Shown: positions 15,668 through 22,713, counted from the first letter of the stretch. The stretch is 23,455 bases of DNA from DAOMNN01 sp035443825 (GCA_035443825.1 DAOMNN010000053.1:1-23455); one strand, 5' to 3'. Notes: a model not told the origin generated them from the sequence alone. Numbers and translations: made by a program.

Positions 15668-15691
15668 ACTTCGTGCGACAGGTGTTAAAGT
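15664..15691 (+). promoter_or_regulatory. Candidate promoter of the nitronate monooxygenase-like gene
   Basis: TTGAAC (15664-15669), a 16-base spacer and TAAAGT (15686-15691) form a plausible promoter whose -35 lies in the palindromic operator. Its start point would leave a short leader before the AGGAGG ribosome-binding site at 15718-15723. Confidence 0.4.
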
Positions 15692-15727
15692 CCGGCATCG
15701 GTTCAATATCAAGTCACAGGAGGCAGC

Positions 15728-16702
15728 ATGTCGATTCCGCAGGTATTCCGGGGAACAATGCGCGTGCCCGCGATCGCGGCCCCGATGTTTCTCGTTTCGG
15801 GTCCGGAGCTGGTCATCGGCGCGTGCAAGGCGGGGGTCGCCGGCACCTTTCCGTCGCTCAATGCGCGCCCCGCTGCGCAACTGGACGAGTGGCTGGGGCG
15901 CATCAATACGGAACTCGCGGCGCACCGGGAGGCCAAGCCCGGCGCGCACTGCGCGCCCTACGGCGTGAACCTGATCCTGCATCCGAGCAATCCGCGCGTG
16001 CAGGACGACCTCGCCCTGCTGGTCAAGCACAAGGTGCCGCTGGTCATTACCAGCCTCGGACATCCGGGGGAGGTCGCAAAGGTGGTTCATGCCTATGGCG
16101 GGCTGGTCTTCTCCGACATCATCCACGCCTACCACGCGAAGAAGGCGATCGAGGCCGGCGTCGACGGGGTCATTGCCGTGGCGGGCGGGGCTGGTGGCCA
16201 TGCCGGGACGCAGAGCCCCTTCAGCCTGATCAGGGAGATCCGCGAATTCTGGCACGGGACACTGGTGCTCGCGGGGTCGATCTCGGACGGGGCGAGCATT
16301 CGGGCGGCCGAGATCATGGGTGCCGACTTCGCGTACATGGGCACCCGCTTCATCGCCACGCAGGAGTCGATGGCCCAGGAGGAGTACAAGCGCATGCTGG
16401 TCGACTGCCCCGTTTCCGACATCGTATATACCGATGCGATCTCGGGTACCAATGCGAATTTCATGTGGCCCAGCCTGGAGAGGGCCGGCTTCAGGCGCGA
16501 AGAACTGGCTACCGGAGTGGCCAAGGGCAAGCTCCACAGCATCGCCGATGAGGCGCGCGCGTGGCGCGACGTGTGGAGTGCAGGGCACGGAGTGTCGACG
16601 ATCCACGACGTAATGCCGGTGGCCGAACTCGTCGACCGGCTGGCGTCGGAGTACGCGGCGGCCTGTGCTCAGCCACCGAGCCCGGCGTTGACGCGCACCT
16701 GA
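15728..16702 (+). CDS. Nitronate monooxygenase (2-nitropropane dioxygenase) family FMN protein
   Basis: The 324-residue TIM-barrel flavoprotein shows RVPAIAAPMFLVSGPELVIGACKAG at the N-terminus, HKVPLVITSLGHPGEVAKVVH in the middle, the phosphate-binding loop GVDGVIAVAGGAGGHAGTQS, and LAGSISDGASIRAAEIMGADFAYMGTRF. Length and layout match the NMO family. The group oxidises alkyl nitronates or acts as an FMN-dependent dehydrogenase or reductase; members near lipid genes are often of unknown substrate. AGGAGG lies four bases before the ATG. The PsrA-type operator upstream would link expression to acyl-CoA or fatty-acid status. It is probably monocistronic, since the liv genes have their own promoter. 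Confidence 0.88.
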   Translation: MSIPQVFRGTMRVPAIAAPMFLVSGPELVIGACKAGVAGTFPSLNARPAAQLDEWLGRINTELAAHREAKPGAHCAPYGVNLILHPSNPRVQDDLALLVKHKVPLVITSLGHPGEVAKVVHAYGGLVFSDIIHAYHAKKAIEAGVDGVIAVAGGAGGHAGTQSPFSLIREIREFWHGTLVLAGSISDGASIRAAEIMGADFAYMGTRFIATQESMAQEEYKRMLVDCPVSDIVYTDAISGTNANFMWPSLERAGFRREELATGVAKGKLHSIADEARAWRDVWSAGHGVSTIHDVMPVAELVDRLASEYAAACAQPPSPALTRT

Positions 16703-16755
16703 TCGGCCTGCGGGCCTGCTGCCGTCCGCCTCGCGCCAGGCCCGTCGAACTCGCG

Positions 16756-16774
16756 AATCAGGTTCTGCCTGATT
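16756..16774. promoter_or_regulatory. 7-bp perfect inverted repeat at the liv promoter
   Basis: AATCAGG-TTCTG-CCTGATT (16756-16774) is a perfect inverted repeat. Its right arm shares the TT of the proposed -35 box TTGGCA. It follows the nitronate monooxygenase-like gene and lacks a T-run, so an operator is more likely than a terminator. Confidence 0.4.
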
Positions 16775-16800
16775 GGCAGCGCCGGCGGTTCGGCTATGCT
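16773..16800 (+). promoter_or_regulatory. Candidate promoter of the livHM genes
   Basis: TTGGCA (16773-16778; 5/6), a 16-base spacer and TATGCT (16795-16800; 4/6) form a good sigma70-like promoter. Transcription would begin around 16807, inside the large palindrome that follows. Confidence 0.5.
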
Positions 16801-16801
16801 T

Positions 16802-16841
16802 GGGCGTGTTCTCATTCGCCATGGTGAATGAGAACACCCCC
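16802..16841. promoter_or_regulatory. 40-bp nearly perfect palindrome at the liv transcription start (operator candidate)
   Basis: GTGTTCTCATTC (16806-16817) pairs with GAATGAGAACAC (16826-16837) around a CCATGG centre (16819-16824). Outer GGG (16802-16804) pairs with CCC (16839-16841). Only two base pairs fail. It lies at and just after the predicted transcription start. No T-run follows, so it is most simply a repressor operator; the RNA could also form a leader hairpin. Confidence 0.6.
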
Positions 16842-16869
16842 TATGGCGCCCAAGGCAGCGTCCCGACCC

Positions 16870-17748
16870 ATGCAAACCTTCGTCCAGGTTCTCGTAAGCG
16901 GAATCGCCACCGGTTGTATCTACGGACTGGTGGCGCTTTCGTTCGTACTGATCTACAAGGCCACCGAAACCGTCAGCTTCATGCAGGGCGACCTGCTGAT
17001 GGTGGGAGCGTTTGGCGTCCTTGCGCTCAATGTCGCCGGCGGATGGCCGCTGTGGCTCGCGGTGCCGGCCGGAATTGCGGGAATGTTCGCACTGGGTGCG
17101 GTACTCGAACGGAGCGTGCTGAGGCGCGCCATCGGCCAACCACATCTGACTGCAGTGCTGCTCACCTTCGGTCTGGGGATGATGATGCGCGGATCGGTCA
17201 CGACCTTTCCGGCGGCAAGTCATTCGATCCATCGCCTGCAGTTTCCGTTCGCGGATGAACCGCTGCGTCTTGGAACGCTTGCGGTGGCGACGGAACATCT
17301 GTTGGTCATTGGCATGACTGCATTGCTTGCTGCACTGCTTACGCTGTTCTTTCGCCGCACGCGGACCGGACTGGCGCTTCGCGCATGCTCGGAGAATCCG
17401 CAGGTAGCGTCGCTGATGGGCGTGTCCGTCCCCGCCATGCACACGCTCGCGTGGGCGATGGGCGCGGGGCTGGCAGCATGTGCCGGTCTGCTGCTTGCGC
17501 CGGTGACGTTTGTGCACCTGAACATGGGGCTGATCGCCCTCAAGGCCTTCCCCGCGGCAGTGCTGGGTGGCATGACGAGTCTCCCGGGTGCGCTTGTGGC
17601 CGGGGTATTGCTCGGCGTGGCCGAGGCGCTTGCCGGTCTTATGCTGCCGGAGGGCGCGAAGGATATCGTGCCCTATGCCCTGCTCATGGCGGCGCTGCTG
17701 CTGTTCCCGAACGGGCTTGCCGGCGGATTTGCGCGGATGCGGCGATGA
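16870..17748 (+). CDS. livH: Branched-chain-amino-acid-type ABC transporter permease LivH
   Basis: The 292-residue inner-membrane protein begins MQTFVQVLVSGIATGCIYGL. LivH features follow: ALSFVLIYKATETVSFMQGDLLMVGAF, FFRRTRTGLALRACSENPQVASLMGV (coupling loop) and LKAFPAAVLGGMTSLPGALVAGVLLG. HAAT-family permeases of this kind move branched-chain amino acids, amides, urea or aromatic acids. The ATG at 16870 is chosen because it starts directly at TM1. In-frame ATGs at 16828 and 16843 would add up to 14 residues, and the first lies inside the operator palindrome. None of the three has a good ribosome-binding site. Its stop overlaps livM as ATGA. Confidence 0.88.
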   Translation: MQTFVQVLVSGIATGCIYGLVALSFVLIYKATETVSFMQGDLLMVGAFGVLALNVAGGWPLWLAVPAGIAGMFALGAVLERSVLRRAIGQPHLTAVLLTFGLGMMMRGSVTTFPAASHSIHRLQFPFADEPLRLGTLAVATEHLLVIGMTALLAALLTLFFRRTRTGLALRACSENPQVASLMGVSVPAMHTLAWAMGAGLAACAGLLLAPVTFVHLNMGLIALKAFPAAVLGGMTSLPGALVAGVLLGVAEALAGLMLPEGAKDIVPYALLMAALLLFPNGLAGGFARMRR

Positions 17749-18698
17749 ATCGCGGCGAACGCGGGCGCTTCATCACCGGCTTGCTCGTACTTGGGCTGAT
17801 CGCACTGCTTGCCGCAGGAAGTCTGGGGGTCGATCATGCGCTCGGACAAGTGGTATTCGTCGCCACATACGCAATTGCCGGTCTTGGCGTGATTCTCGTT
17901 GTGGGCCAGAGCGGCCAGATATCGCTGGGGCAAGGGGCGCTGCTCGCGATCGGAGCCTATGCACAGACCCTGCTCGTCCTGCGCGGCGTGCCCGCGATCG
18001 TCGCGATGCCGATGGCCGTCGCGCTCGCAGCCGCCGGGGGGTGGCTCGCAAGTCTTCCGGCGCGGCGCCTGGGCGGGCTCTACTTCGCGATGAGCACGCT
18101 GGCCTTTGCGCTCATCGTCGAGGAACTCCTGGCCCGCTGGGAATCCACGACGCACGGAGCAGCAGGGGTGTCCGTACCGGCGTTCTCGGTGGGCGGCTGG
18201 TCGGCCGGTTCGACACTCGCGCAGGCAGTAGTCAGCGTGCTGGCGCTGGGATTGTCCTGGTGGTGCTGCCACCGCTGGGTCGAGTCGCGTCTCGGCCGGG
18301 CGTGGCGGGCAGTGCGCGAAGACGAGGTCGCGGCGGCAAGCAGCGGCATCGATGTCGCACGCGCCAAGAGCCGGGCCTTCGTCATCGGCGGCGGCCTGTC
18401 CGGCCTGTCGGGTGCATTGTATGCGCACTGGATAGGGTTCGTGAGTCCCGAGCAGTTTGGCCTGCTGCTGTCCTTCGAGCTGTTGATGCTGGCGTTCATC
18501 GGGGGCGCGCGCCGGTTGAGCGGGGCGTTGTGGGGCGCGCTCGTCATCGTCGCGATCCCGCAGGCCATATCGCTCTGGCGCGACGTTCTTCCTGCCGAGT
18601 TGGCACGCTCTGCAGGACTCGAGGCACTCCTTTTCGGCGCCGTGATTGTCGCCGTCATCCTGTTCCGGCCGCAAGGGATTACCGGCCGAAGTGGCTGA
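17745..18698 (+). CDS. livM: Branched-chain-amino-acid-type ABC transporter permease LivM
   Basis: The 317-residue permease has about eight to ten helices and the LivM signature VVGQSGQISLGQGALLAIGAYAQ, LGGLYFAMSTLAFALIVEELL, the coupling loop SRLGRAWRAVREDEVAAASSGIDVARAK and LSGLSGALYAHWIGFVSPEQF. The start overlaps the livH stop by four bases, so the pair is co-translated and likely forms the LivHM heterodimer. The usual cytoplasmic ATPases LivG and LivF are not encoded next to it or anywhere in the window. The substrate-binding protein gene follows after 127 bases, with its own AT-rich upstream region. Confidence 0.9.
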   Translation: MNRGERGRFITGLLVLGLIALLAAGSLGVDHALGQVVFVATYAIAGLGVILVVGQSGQISLGQGALLAIGAYAQTLLVLRGVPAIVAMPMAVALAAAGGWLASLPARRLGGLYFAMSTLAFALIVEELLARWESTTHGAAGVSVPAFSVGGWSAGSTLAQAVVSVLALGLSWWCCHRWVESRLGRAWRAVREDEVAAASSGIDVARAKSRAFVIGGGLSGLSGALYAHWIGFVSPEQFGLLLSFELLMLAFIGGARRLSGALWGALVIVAIPQAISLWRDVLPAELARSAGLEALLFGAVIVAVILFRPQGITGRSG

Positions 18699-18768
18699 CA
18701 TAAGGCGCGACGACGTTTGCTTCAGGGGCACAGCGGGCAGCCAAAGATCAGGGTTGCCCCGATAGCCA

Positions 18769-18794
18769 CATAATTATGCATTACAGAATAATGC
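18769..18794. promoter_or_regulatory. AT-rich region with two palindromes upstream of the substrate-binding protein gene
   Basis: CATAATTATG (18769-18778) is a perfect palindrome and is followed at once by GCATTA-CAGAA-TAATGC (18778-18794). Such AT content is rare in this window. It lies 32-57 bases before the start of the gene and probably holds its promoter and an operator. Boxes cannot be assigned with confidence. Confidence 0.4.
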
Positions 18795-18825
18795 GGCTCT
18801 TTACGTCATGATCGAGGACCGACCG

Positions 18826-20166
18826 ATGCTTCCAGCCCGCCTTTCCCACGCCGTCACGACTGCGGTCGCCGAAGCGCTCGCCGTGACACGCCGTACTCCT
18901 TCACGCCGCTTCGACGTAGTGTCGGCTACGCCTTCAGCGTCGATCAGTCCGTGCGGCGCGCCACAGCGGCGCTTCGACGCCCTCGCTACGCACCGGTGCG
19001 GGAGATGCGGGCTAGCCCGCACCCTGCTTGCACTTGTTTTTTCCGTCACTGCATTTGCTGCGGGCGCGCAGACGCCGGGCGTCAGTGACGACGAGATCGT
19101 GGTCGGCAGTATCCAGGACCTGTCCGGACCGATCGCGATGCTGGGCTCGCCGGTACGTGACGGTATGCTCATGCGTTTCGAGGACGCCAATGCAGACGGC
19201 GGGATTCACGGCCGCCAACTGCGGCTCGTGGTCGAGGATGCGGGCTACGATCCGAAGCGTGCGGTGCTGGCGGCGCGAAAGCTGATCCAGCGCGACCAGG
19301 TTTTTGCCTTCCTCGCCAACCTCGGCACGCCGGTGGTGATGGCGACCATGCCGATGGTGGTCGAGGCCGGTCGTCCGCACCTGTTCCCCTTCTCGCCGCA
19401 CGCGTCGACCTATGCGCCGCTTCACCCGCTCAAGTTCCAGATGTTCGCACCGTACCAGGACTACATGGATGCGGCCGTCCGGCACATGATGTCGACCGGC
19501 ACCTACGCGCGCGCGTGCCTGCTCTATCAGGACGACGATTACGGCCTGGAAGTGATGAAGGGGGTCGAAGCCGGGTTGGCAAGGCTGTCACGATCGTTGG
19601 TCGCGAGGACGAGCTACAAGCGCGGTGCGACCGATCTGTCCAGCCAGATCGCACGCCTGCGCGGTGCCGACTGCGATCTCGTGGTGCTGGCAACGGTGGT
19701 GCGTGAGACCGTCGCCGCGATGGCCGAAGCGCGCAAGCAGGGATGGACGGTAGACATGCTGGTGACCGCGTCTGGCTATTCGTCGCAGACGCACGAACTG
19801 GGCGGTCCGGCCGTCGAGGGGCTGTTTGGTGTGACGGTGCTGCCGCACCCCTACCGCGAAGGGGCGTCTCCCGAACTCGCAGAGTGGATCGAGCGCTATC
19901 GGGTGCGTTTTGGCACTGCCCCGAATGTCTGGAGCGCGATGGGATACACCGTTGCGGATCTCTTCGTACAGGCGGCCGAGCGCGCGGGCCGCGAACTTAG
20001 CGTGGGCAGTTTCGTGGCAGCAATGGCGTCGCTGCACACCGGGCGCGACATCTTCGGCGGTCCGGAGTATCGTTTCAGTGTCGACGATCATCTCGGAAAC
20101 CGTCACGGCCGTCTCGCGCAGATCCGCGACGGGCGCTGGGAGATCCTGACGGACTACCTGGAATAG
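18826..20166 (+). CDS. Branched-chain-type ABC transporter substrate-binding protein with an interrupted signal peptide
   Basis: This is a 446-residue Peripla_BP_6 (LivK-like) protein. The mature part starts near AQTPGVSDDEIVVGSIQDLSGP and shows the family layout: AMLGSPVRDGMLMRFEDANADGGIHGRQLRLVVEDAGYDP, then FLANLGTPVVMATMPMV, then LLYQDDDYGLEVMKGVEAGL. It would bind a ligand for LivHM in the periplasm. GAGGA lies 7 bases before the ATG at 18826. Between MLPAR and the hydrophobic core TLLALVFSVTAFAAGAQ lie about 60 extra residues. They are encoded by a palindromic 180-bp element; without it the signal peptide would be normal and the protein about 386 residues. Export may be impaired unless an internal start is used. 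It precedes ubiX by 17 bases. Confidence 0.85.
   Translation: MLPARLSHAVTTAVAEALAVTRRTPSRRFDVVSATPSASISPCGAPQRRFDALATHRCGRCGLARTLLALVFSVTAFAAGAQTPGVSDDEIVVGSIQDLSGPIAMLGSPVRDGMLMRFEDANADGGIHGRQLRLVVEDAGYDPKRAVLAARKLIQRDQVFAFLANLGTPVVMATMPMVVEAGRPHLFPFSPHASTYAPLHPLKFQMFAPYQDYMDAAVRHMMSTGTYARACLLYQDDDYGLEVMKGVEAGLARLSRSLVARTSYKRGATDLSSQIARLRGADCDLVVLATVVRETVAAMAEARKQGWTVDMLVTASGYSSQTHELGGPAVEGLFGVTVLPHPYREGASPELAEWIERYRVRFGTAPNVWSAMGYTVADLFVQAAERAGRELSVGSFVAAMASLHTGRDIFGGPEYRFSVDDHLGNRHGRLAQIRDGRWEILTDYLE
18834..19013. repeat. 180-bp imperfect palindromic element inserted in the signal-peptide coding region
   Basis: The left end (AGCCCGCCTTTCCCACGCC, 18834-18852) and the reverse complement of the right end (18995-19013) agree at 15 of 19 bases. 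A further inner match is CGAAGCGC (18870-18877) with GCGCTTCG (18969-18976). The sequence just after the right end, AGCCCGC (19014-19020), repeats 18834-18840 in direct orientation, as a target duplication would. The element is 60 codons long with no stop in the gene's frame, so the host frame continues. Removing it restores a compact signal peptide. No transposase is present. Confidence 0.6.
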
Positions 20167-20183
20167 ACATCCGCTGGAGGCAA

Positions 20184-20819
20184 ATGACCCATTCACCGCA
20201 GACCGTCGCTGTCGCCCTCACCGGGGCATCGGGCATGCCTTACGGGTTGCGGCTGGTCGAATGCCTGCTGGAGTCCGGATGCCGGGTGTGGCTGCTCTAT
20301 TCGCAGGTTGCGCAGATCGTCGCACGACAGGAAATGGATCTCCACCTGCCTTCGCGCCCAGCGGAGGTCGAGGCGCTCCTCACCGAGCGCTGGGGAGTCC
20401 GGCCCGGACAGTTGCAGGTATTCGGTCGTGAGGAGTGGTTTGCGCCACTGGCATCGGGTTCCAACCCGGCCGATGCGATGGTCGTGTGTCCATGCACGAT
20501 GGGCACGCTTGCCGCGATCGCGTCGGGTCTGTCGCAGAACCTGATCGAGCGCGCCGCCGATGTTGCGATCAAGGAGGGGCGCAAGCTCGTTCTCGTGCCG
20601 CGTGAAACGCCATTCTCCGCCATTCACCTCGAGAACATGCTCAAGCTCGCCCGTCTCGGGGTGGTCATCCTGCCGCCCAATCCCGGCTTCTACACGCATC
20701 CGCAGAGCGTCGCCGACATGGTGGACTTCGTCGTCGCGCGCGTCCTCGATCAGTTGGGCGTGTCGCACCGACTGATACGCCGCTGGGGTGAAAGCGGCGA
20801 GGCTTCAGCGCATGAGTGA
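20184..20819 (+). CDS. ubiX: UbiX/Pad1-family flavin prenyltransferase
   Basis: The 211-residue protein has the UbiX core: VALTGASGMPYGLRLVECLL (FMN binding), MVVCPCTMGTLAAIASGLSQNLIERAADVA, LVLVPRETPFSAIHLENMLKLARLGVVILPPNPGFY. UbiX prenylates reduced FMN with dimethylallyl phosphate to make the prFMN cofactor of UbiD-type (de)carboxylases. These work in ubiquinone synthesis and, in Rhodocyclales, in anaerobic phenol and other aromatic carboxylations. GGAGG lies three bases before the ATG. It follows the substrate-binding protein gene closely and overlaps the LON-domain gene by eight bases. No ubiD is in the window. Confidence 0.93.
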   Translation: MTHSPQTVAVALTGASGMPYGLRLVECLLESGCRVWLLYSQVAQIVARQEMDLHLPSRPAEVEALLTERWGVRPGQLQVFGREEWFAPLASGSNPADAMVVCPCTMGTLAAIASGLSQNLIERAADVAIKEGRKLVLVPRETPFSAIHLENMLKLARLGVVILPPNPGFYTHPQSVADMVDFVVARVLDQLGVSHRLIRRWGESGEASAHE

Positions 20820-21423
20820 CGAAAGTCGCGACGATCGCCGCCTGTTGCCCATCTTCCCGCTCCAGACAGTCCTTTTTCCAGGCGGGGTATTGCCGCTGCG
20901 CGTATTCGAGGCGCGCTACATGGACATGACCGCACGCTGCATGCGTGAAGGAAGTGTGTTCGGGGTCAATCTCATCGCGCGGGGTGTCGAGGTCGGTACA
21001 CCGGCCGTGCCGCATTCCCTGGGCGTGAGCGCGCGCATCATATCGTGGGATATGGCCGAGCCGGGCATGCTGCACCTCGTGACCTACGGCGAACGGCGCT
21101 TTCGCATTCGCCACTCCGAAGTCGGCAGCGATGGCCTCCTGGTGGCCGAAGTGGACTGGCTCGACGAACCACCGGCACAGGCCGTGCCGGCTGAGTACTC
21201 GGGACTCGTGACCTTGTTGAAGGCGATTACCGAGGATGCGGGTGAGCAGCATTTTCCCCCGCCGCACCATTTCGAGGATGCCTCGTGGGTCGGCATGCGG
21301 CTCGCTGGATTGCTGCCGATAGCGATGCCGGCACGACAGTTGCTGCTCGAACTCGAAGAGCCGCTCGGTCGGCTCGAGATCATTCGTGCCTATCTGGATC
21401 AGCAAGGGCTCGCGCCGGGTTGA
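20812..21423 (+). CDS. LON peptidase substrate-binding-domain protein
   Basis: The 203-residue protein is a stand-alone PF02190-type domain: LLPIFPLQTVLFPGGVLPLRVFEARYMDM at the N-terminus and GVNLIARGVEVG, LVTYGERRFRI and EEPLGRLEIIRAYL later. It has no AAA+ or protease domain. Such proteins are common in Betaproteobacteria and may present substrates or act on their own; the function is not established. The ATG at 20812 sits in ATGAGTGA, overlapping the ubiX stop, so the two are coupled. The stop TGA (21421-21423) lies within the 5-bp duplication that flanks the MITE, so the gene was left intact by that insertion. Confidence 0.87.
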   Translation: MSDESRDDRRLLPIFPLQTVLFPGGVLPLRVFEARYMDMTARCMREGSVFGVNLIARGVEVGTPAVPHSLGVSARIISWDMAEPGMLHLVTYGERRFRIRHSEVGSDGLLVAEVDWLDEPPAQAVPAEYSGLVTLLKAITEDAGEQHFPPPHHFEDASWVGMRLAGLLPIAMPARQLLLELEEPLGRLEIIRAYLDQQGLAPG

Positions 21424-21424
21424 T

Positions 21425-21661
21425 CCTAGATTCCGCAGTTGGACGGGCTGGAGTGTGCGTCTGGCGCGGTGCAGGGCAAGGCGCAAGCGCGCAGAAATGG
21501 TGGTTCCATTTCAAGCGCTTGCAACGCCGCCATGCGCCGTGCCAGGCGTGCAATCCAGCCCGTAGCGGCACTCACCTTGCGGGTGAATGTCAAAAAACCA
21601 CAAAACATCCATATATTCATGTCGTTGGCCCTTTCACAAGCGGTCAACTGCGGAATCTAGG
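21425..21661. mobile_element. 237-bp MITE with IS1380/ISEcp1-type ends and 5-bp target duplication
   Basis: The ends are perfect 17-bp inverted repeats: CCTAGATTCCGCAGTTG (21425-21441) and its complement (21645-21661). They are flanked by TTGAT on both sides (21420-21424 and 21662-21666). CCTAGATTC matches the terminal repeats of the IS1380 family (ISEcp1 begins CCTAGATTC, as I recall), and that family makes 4-5 bp duplications. No transposase frame is present. Inside is a symmetric hairpin, CGGGCTGGA (21444-21452) with TCCAGCCCG (21554-21562), tipped by GAAATGG-TGGTT-CCATTTC (21494-21512). The right end supplies the last codons and stop of mutY. Confidence 0.85.
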
Positions 21662-22713
21662 TTGATCTGCGGCGTAACGGAGCAGCCCGTCAGGATGCGA
21701 CGTACCGGGGTAGGCACGCCCGCCTCGTCGAGCCGGTCCAGTGTGAGCCACACATGGCTGCTGTCCGTCACCATGGGGGTGGCCTGTTCGACCCTGAAAT
21801 GGACCGGATGGATGTCCAGGCGGAAATGGGTGAAGGCATGCCGCAGCACCTGCAACGGAGTGCGCTCGCCGGCCGTGATGCCGAATCGTGACAGCAGCCA
21901 GCCGCCGTCGTCGTCGCACGGTTCGGGAATCTCGGGCAAGGCGAGCAGCCCGCCCCAGATGCCACTCGGCGCACGCCGTTCCATGAGCACCTGATCTTCC
22001 GACTGGATGACTGCGACTCTGACGCTTCTCGAGGGAACGGTCCTCCGTGGCCGCGGTGTGGGCAGTCCGGCAATGCGCTGCTCGGCGAAGGCGATGCAGT
22101 CGGAGACGAGTGGGCAGCGGTCGCAGGCGGGACGGGTGCGTGTGCACACCGTTGCGCCCAGGTCCATCTGCGCCTGTATGTAGGCGCCGATTTCCTTTTC
22201 CGGAAGCAGAGATTCGGCAAGCGACCACAACCGCGCCTCGACCGGAGCATGTCCCGGGAATCCCTCGATGCCGAATGCGCGACACAGAACGCGCTTTACG
22301 TTGCCGTCGAGAATCGCGGCACGCTCGCCGAAGGCGAACGCCGCAATTGCCGCGGCGGTCGACCGCCCGACCCCCGGAAGCGTTGCGATGTCCCGTGCAG
22401 TGGTCGGAAACCGACCGCTGTGCACGCTCATGACGATGCGAGCGGTTCGGTGCAGGTTGCGCGCTCGCGCGTAGTAGCCGAGGCCGCTCCACACGCCGAG
22501 AACAGCGTCGAGAGGGGCCTGGGCCAGCGTCGACAGGTCGGGAAAGCGCTCCAAAAATCGTGCGTAGTAGGGAATGACCGTATCGACCTGGGTCTGCTGC
22601 AGCATGATCTCGGACAGCCAGATGCGGTAGGGATCGCACGTGTTCTGCCAGGGGAGATCGTGCCGCCCATGGTCGCGGTGCCATTCGCCGAGCCTTCGTG
22701 CGAAGTCGGTCAT
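21634..22713 (-). CDS. mutY: Adenine DNA glycosylase MutY, with a MITE-derived C-terminal tail
   Basis: The 359-residue protein removes adenine mispaired with 8-oxoguanine. The catalytic Glu is in IWLSEIMLQQTQV (about E35). The helix-hairpin-helix/GPD region is LPGVGRSTAAAIAAFAFGE with the catalytic Asp in ILDGNVKRVL (D136). The 4Fe-4S cluster ligands are C190, C197, C200 and C206 (C-x6-C-x2-C-x5-C). A C-terminal NUDIX-like domain (about 225-345) recognises 8-oxoG. The ATG at 22713 matches family starts. The last eight or so residues (LDSAVDRL) and the stop lie in the inserted MITE. Without it the frame would have run on into the end of the convergent LON-domain gene, for about 13 residues after the Asn codon. 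Activity is probably unaffected. Confidence 0.94.
   Translation of the reverse strand: MTDFARRLGEWHRDHGRHDLPWQNTCDPYRIWLSEIMLQQTQVDTVIPYYARFLERFPDLSTLAQAPLDAVLGVWSGLGYYARARNLHRTARIVMSVHSGRFPTTARDIATLPGVGRSTAAAIAAFAFGERAAILDGNVKRVLCRAFGIEGFPGHAPVEARLWSLAESLLPEKEIGAYIQAQMDLGATVCTRTRPACDRCPLVSDCIAFAEQRIAGLPTPRPRRTVPSRSVRVAVIQSEDQVLMERRAPSGIWGGLLALPEIPEPCDDDGGWLLSRFGITAGERTPLQVLRHAFTHFRLDIHPVHFRVEQATPMVTDSSHVWLTLDRLDEAGVPTPVRRILTGCSVTPQINLDSAVDRL

Noticed and set aside
19006..19021. TGCGGGCTAGCCCGCA perfect palindrome considered as a terminator or att site
   Set aside because: It lies inside a coding region with no T-run. It is better explained as the right end of the 180-bp element meeting its duplicated target.
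21380..21571. Small minus-strand open frames within the MITE
   Set aside because: They have no ribosome-binding site or family motif and lie across the element's hairpin; they are chance frames.
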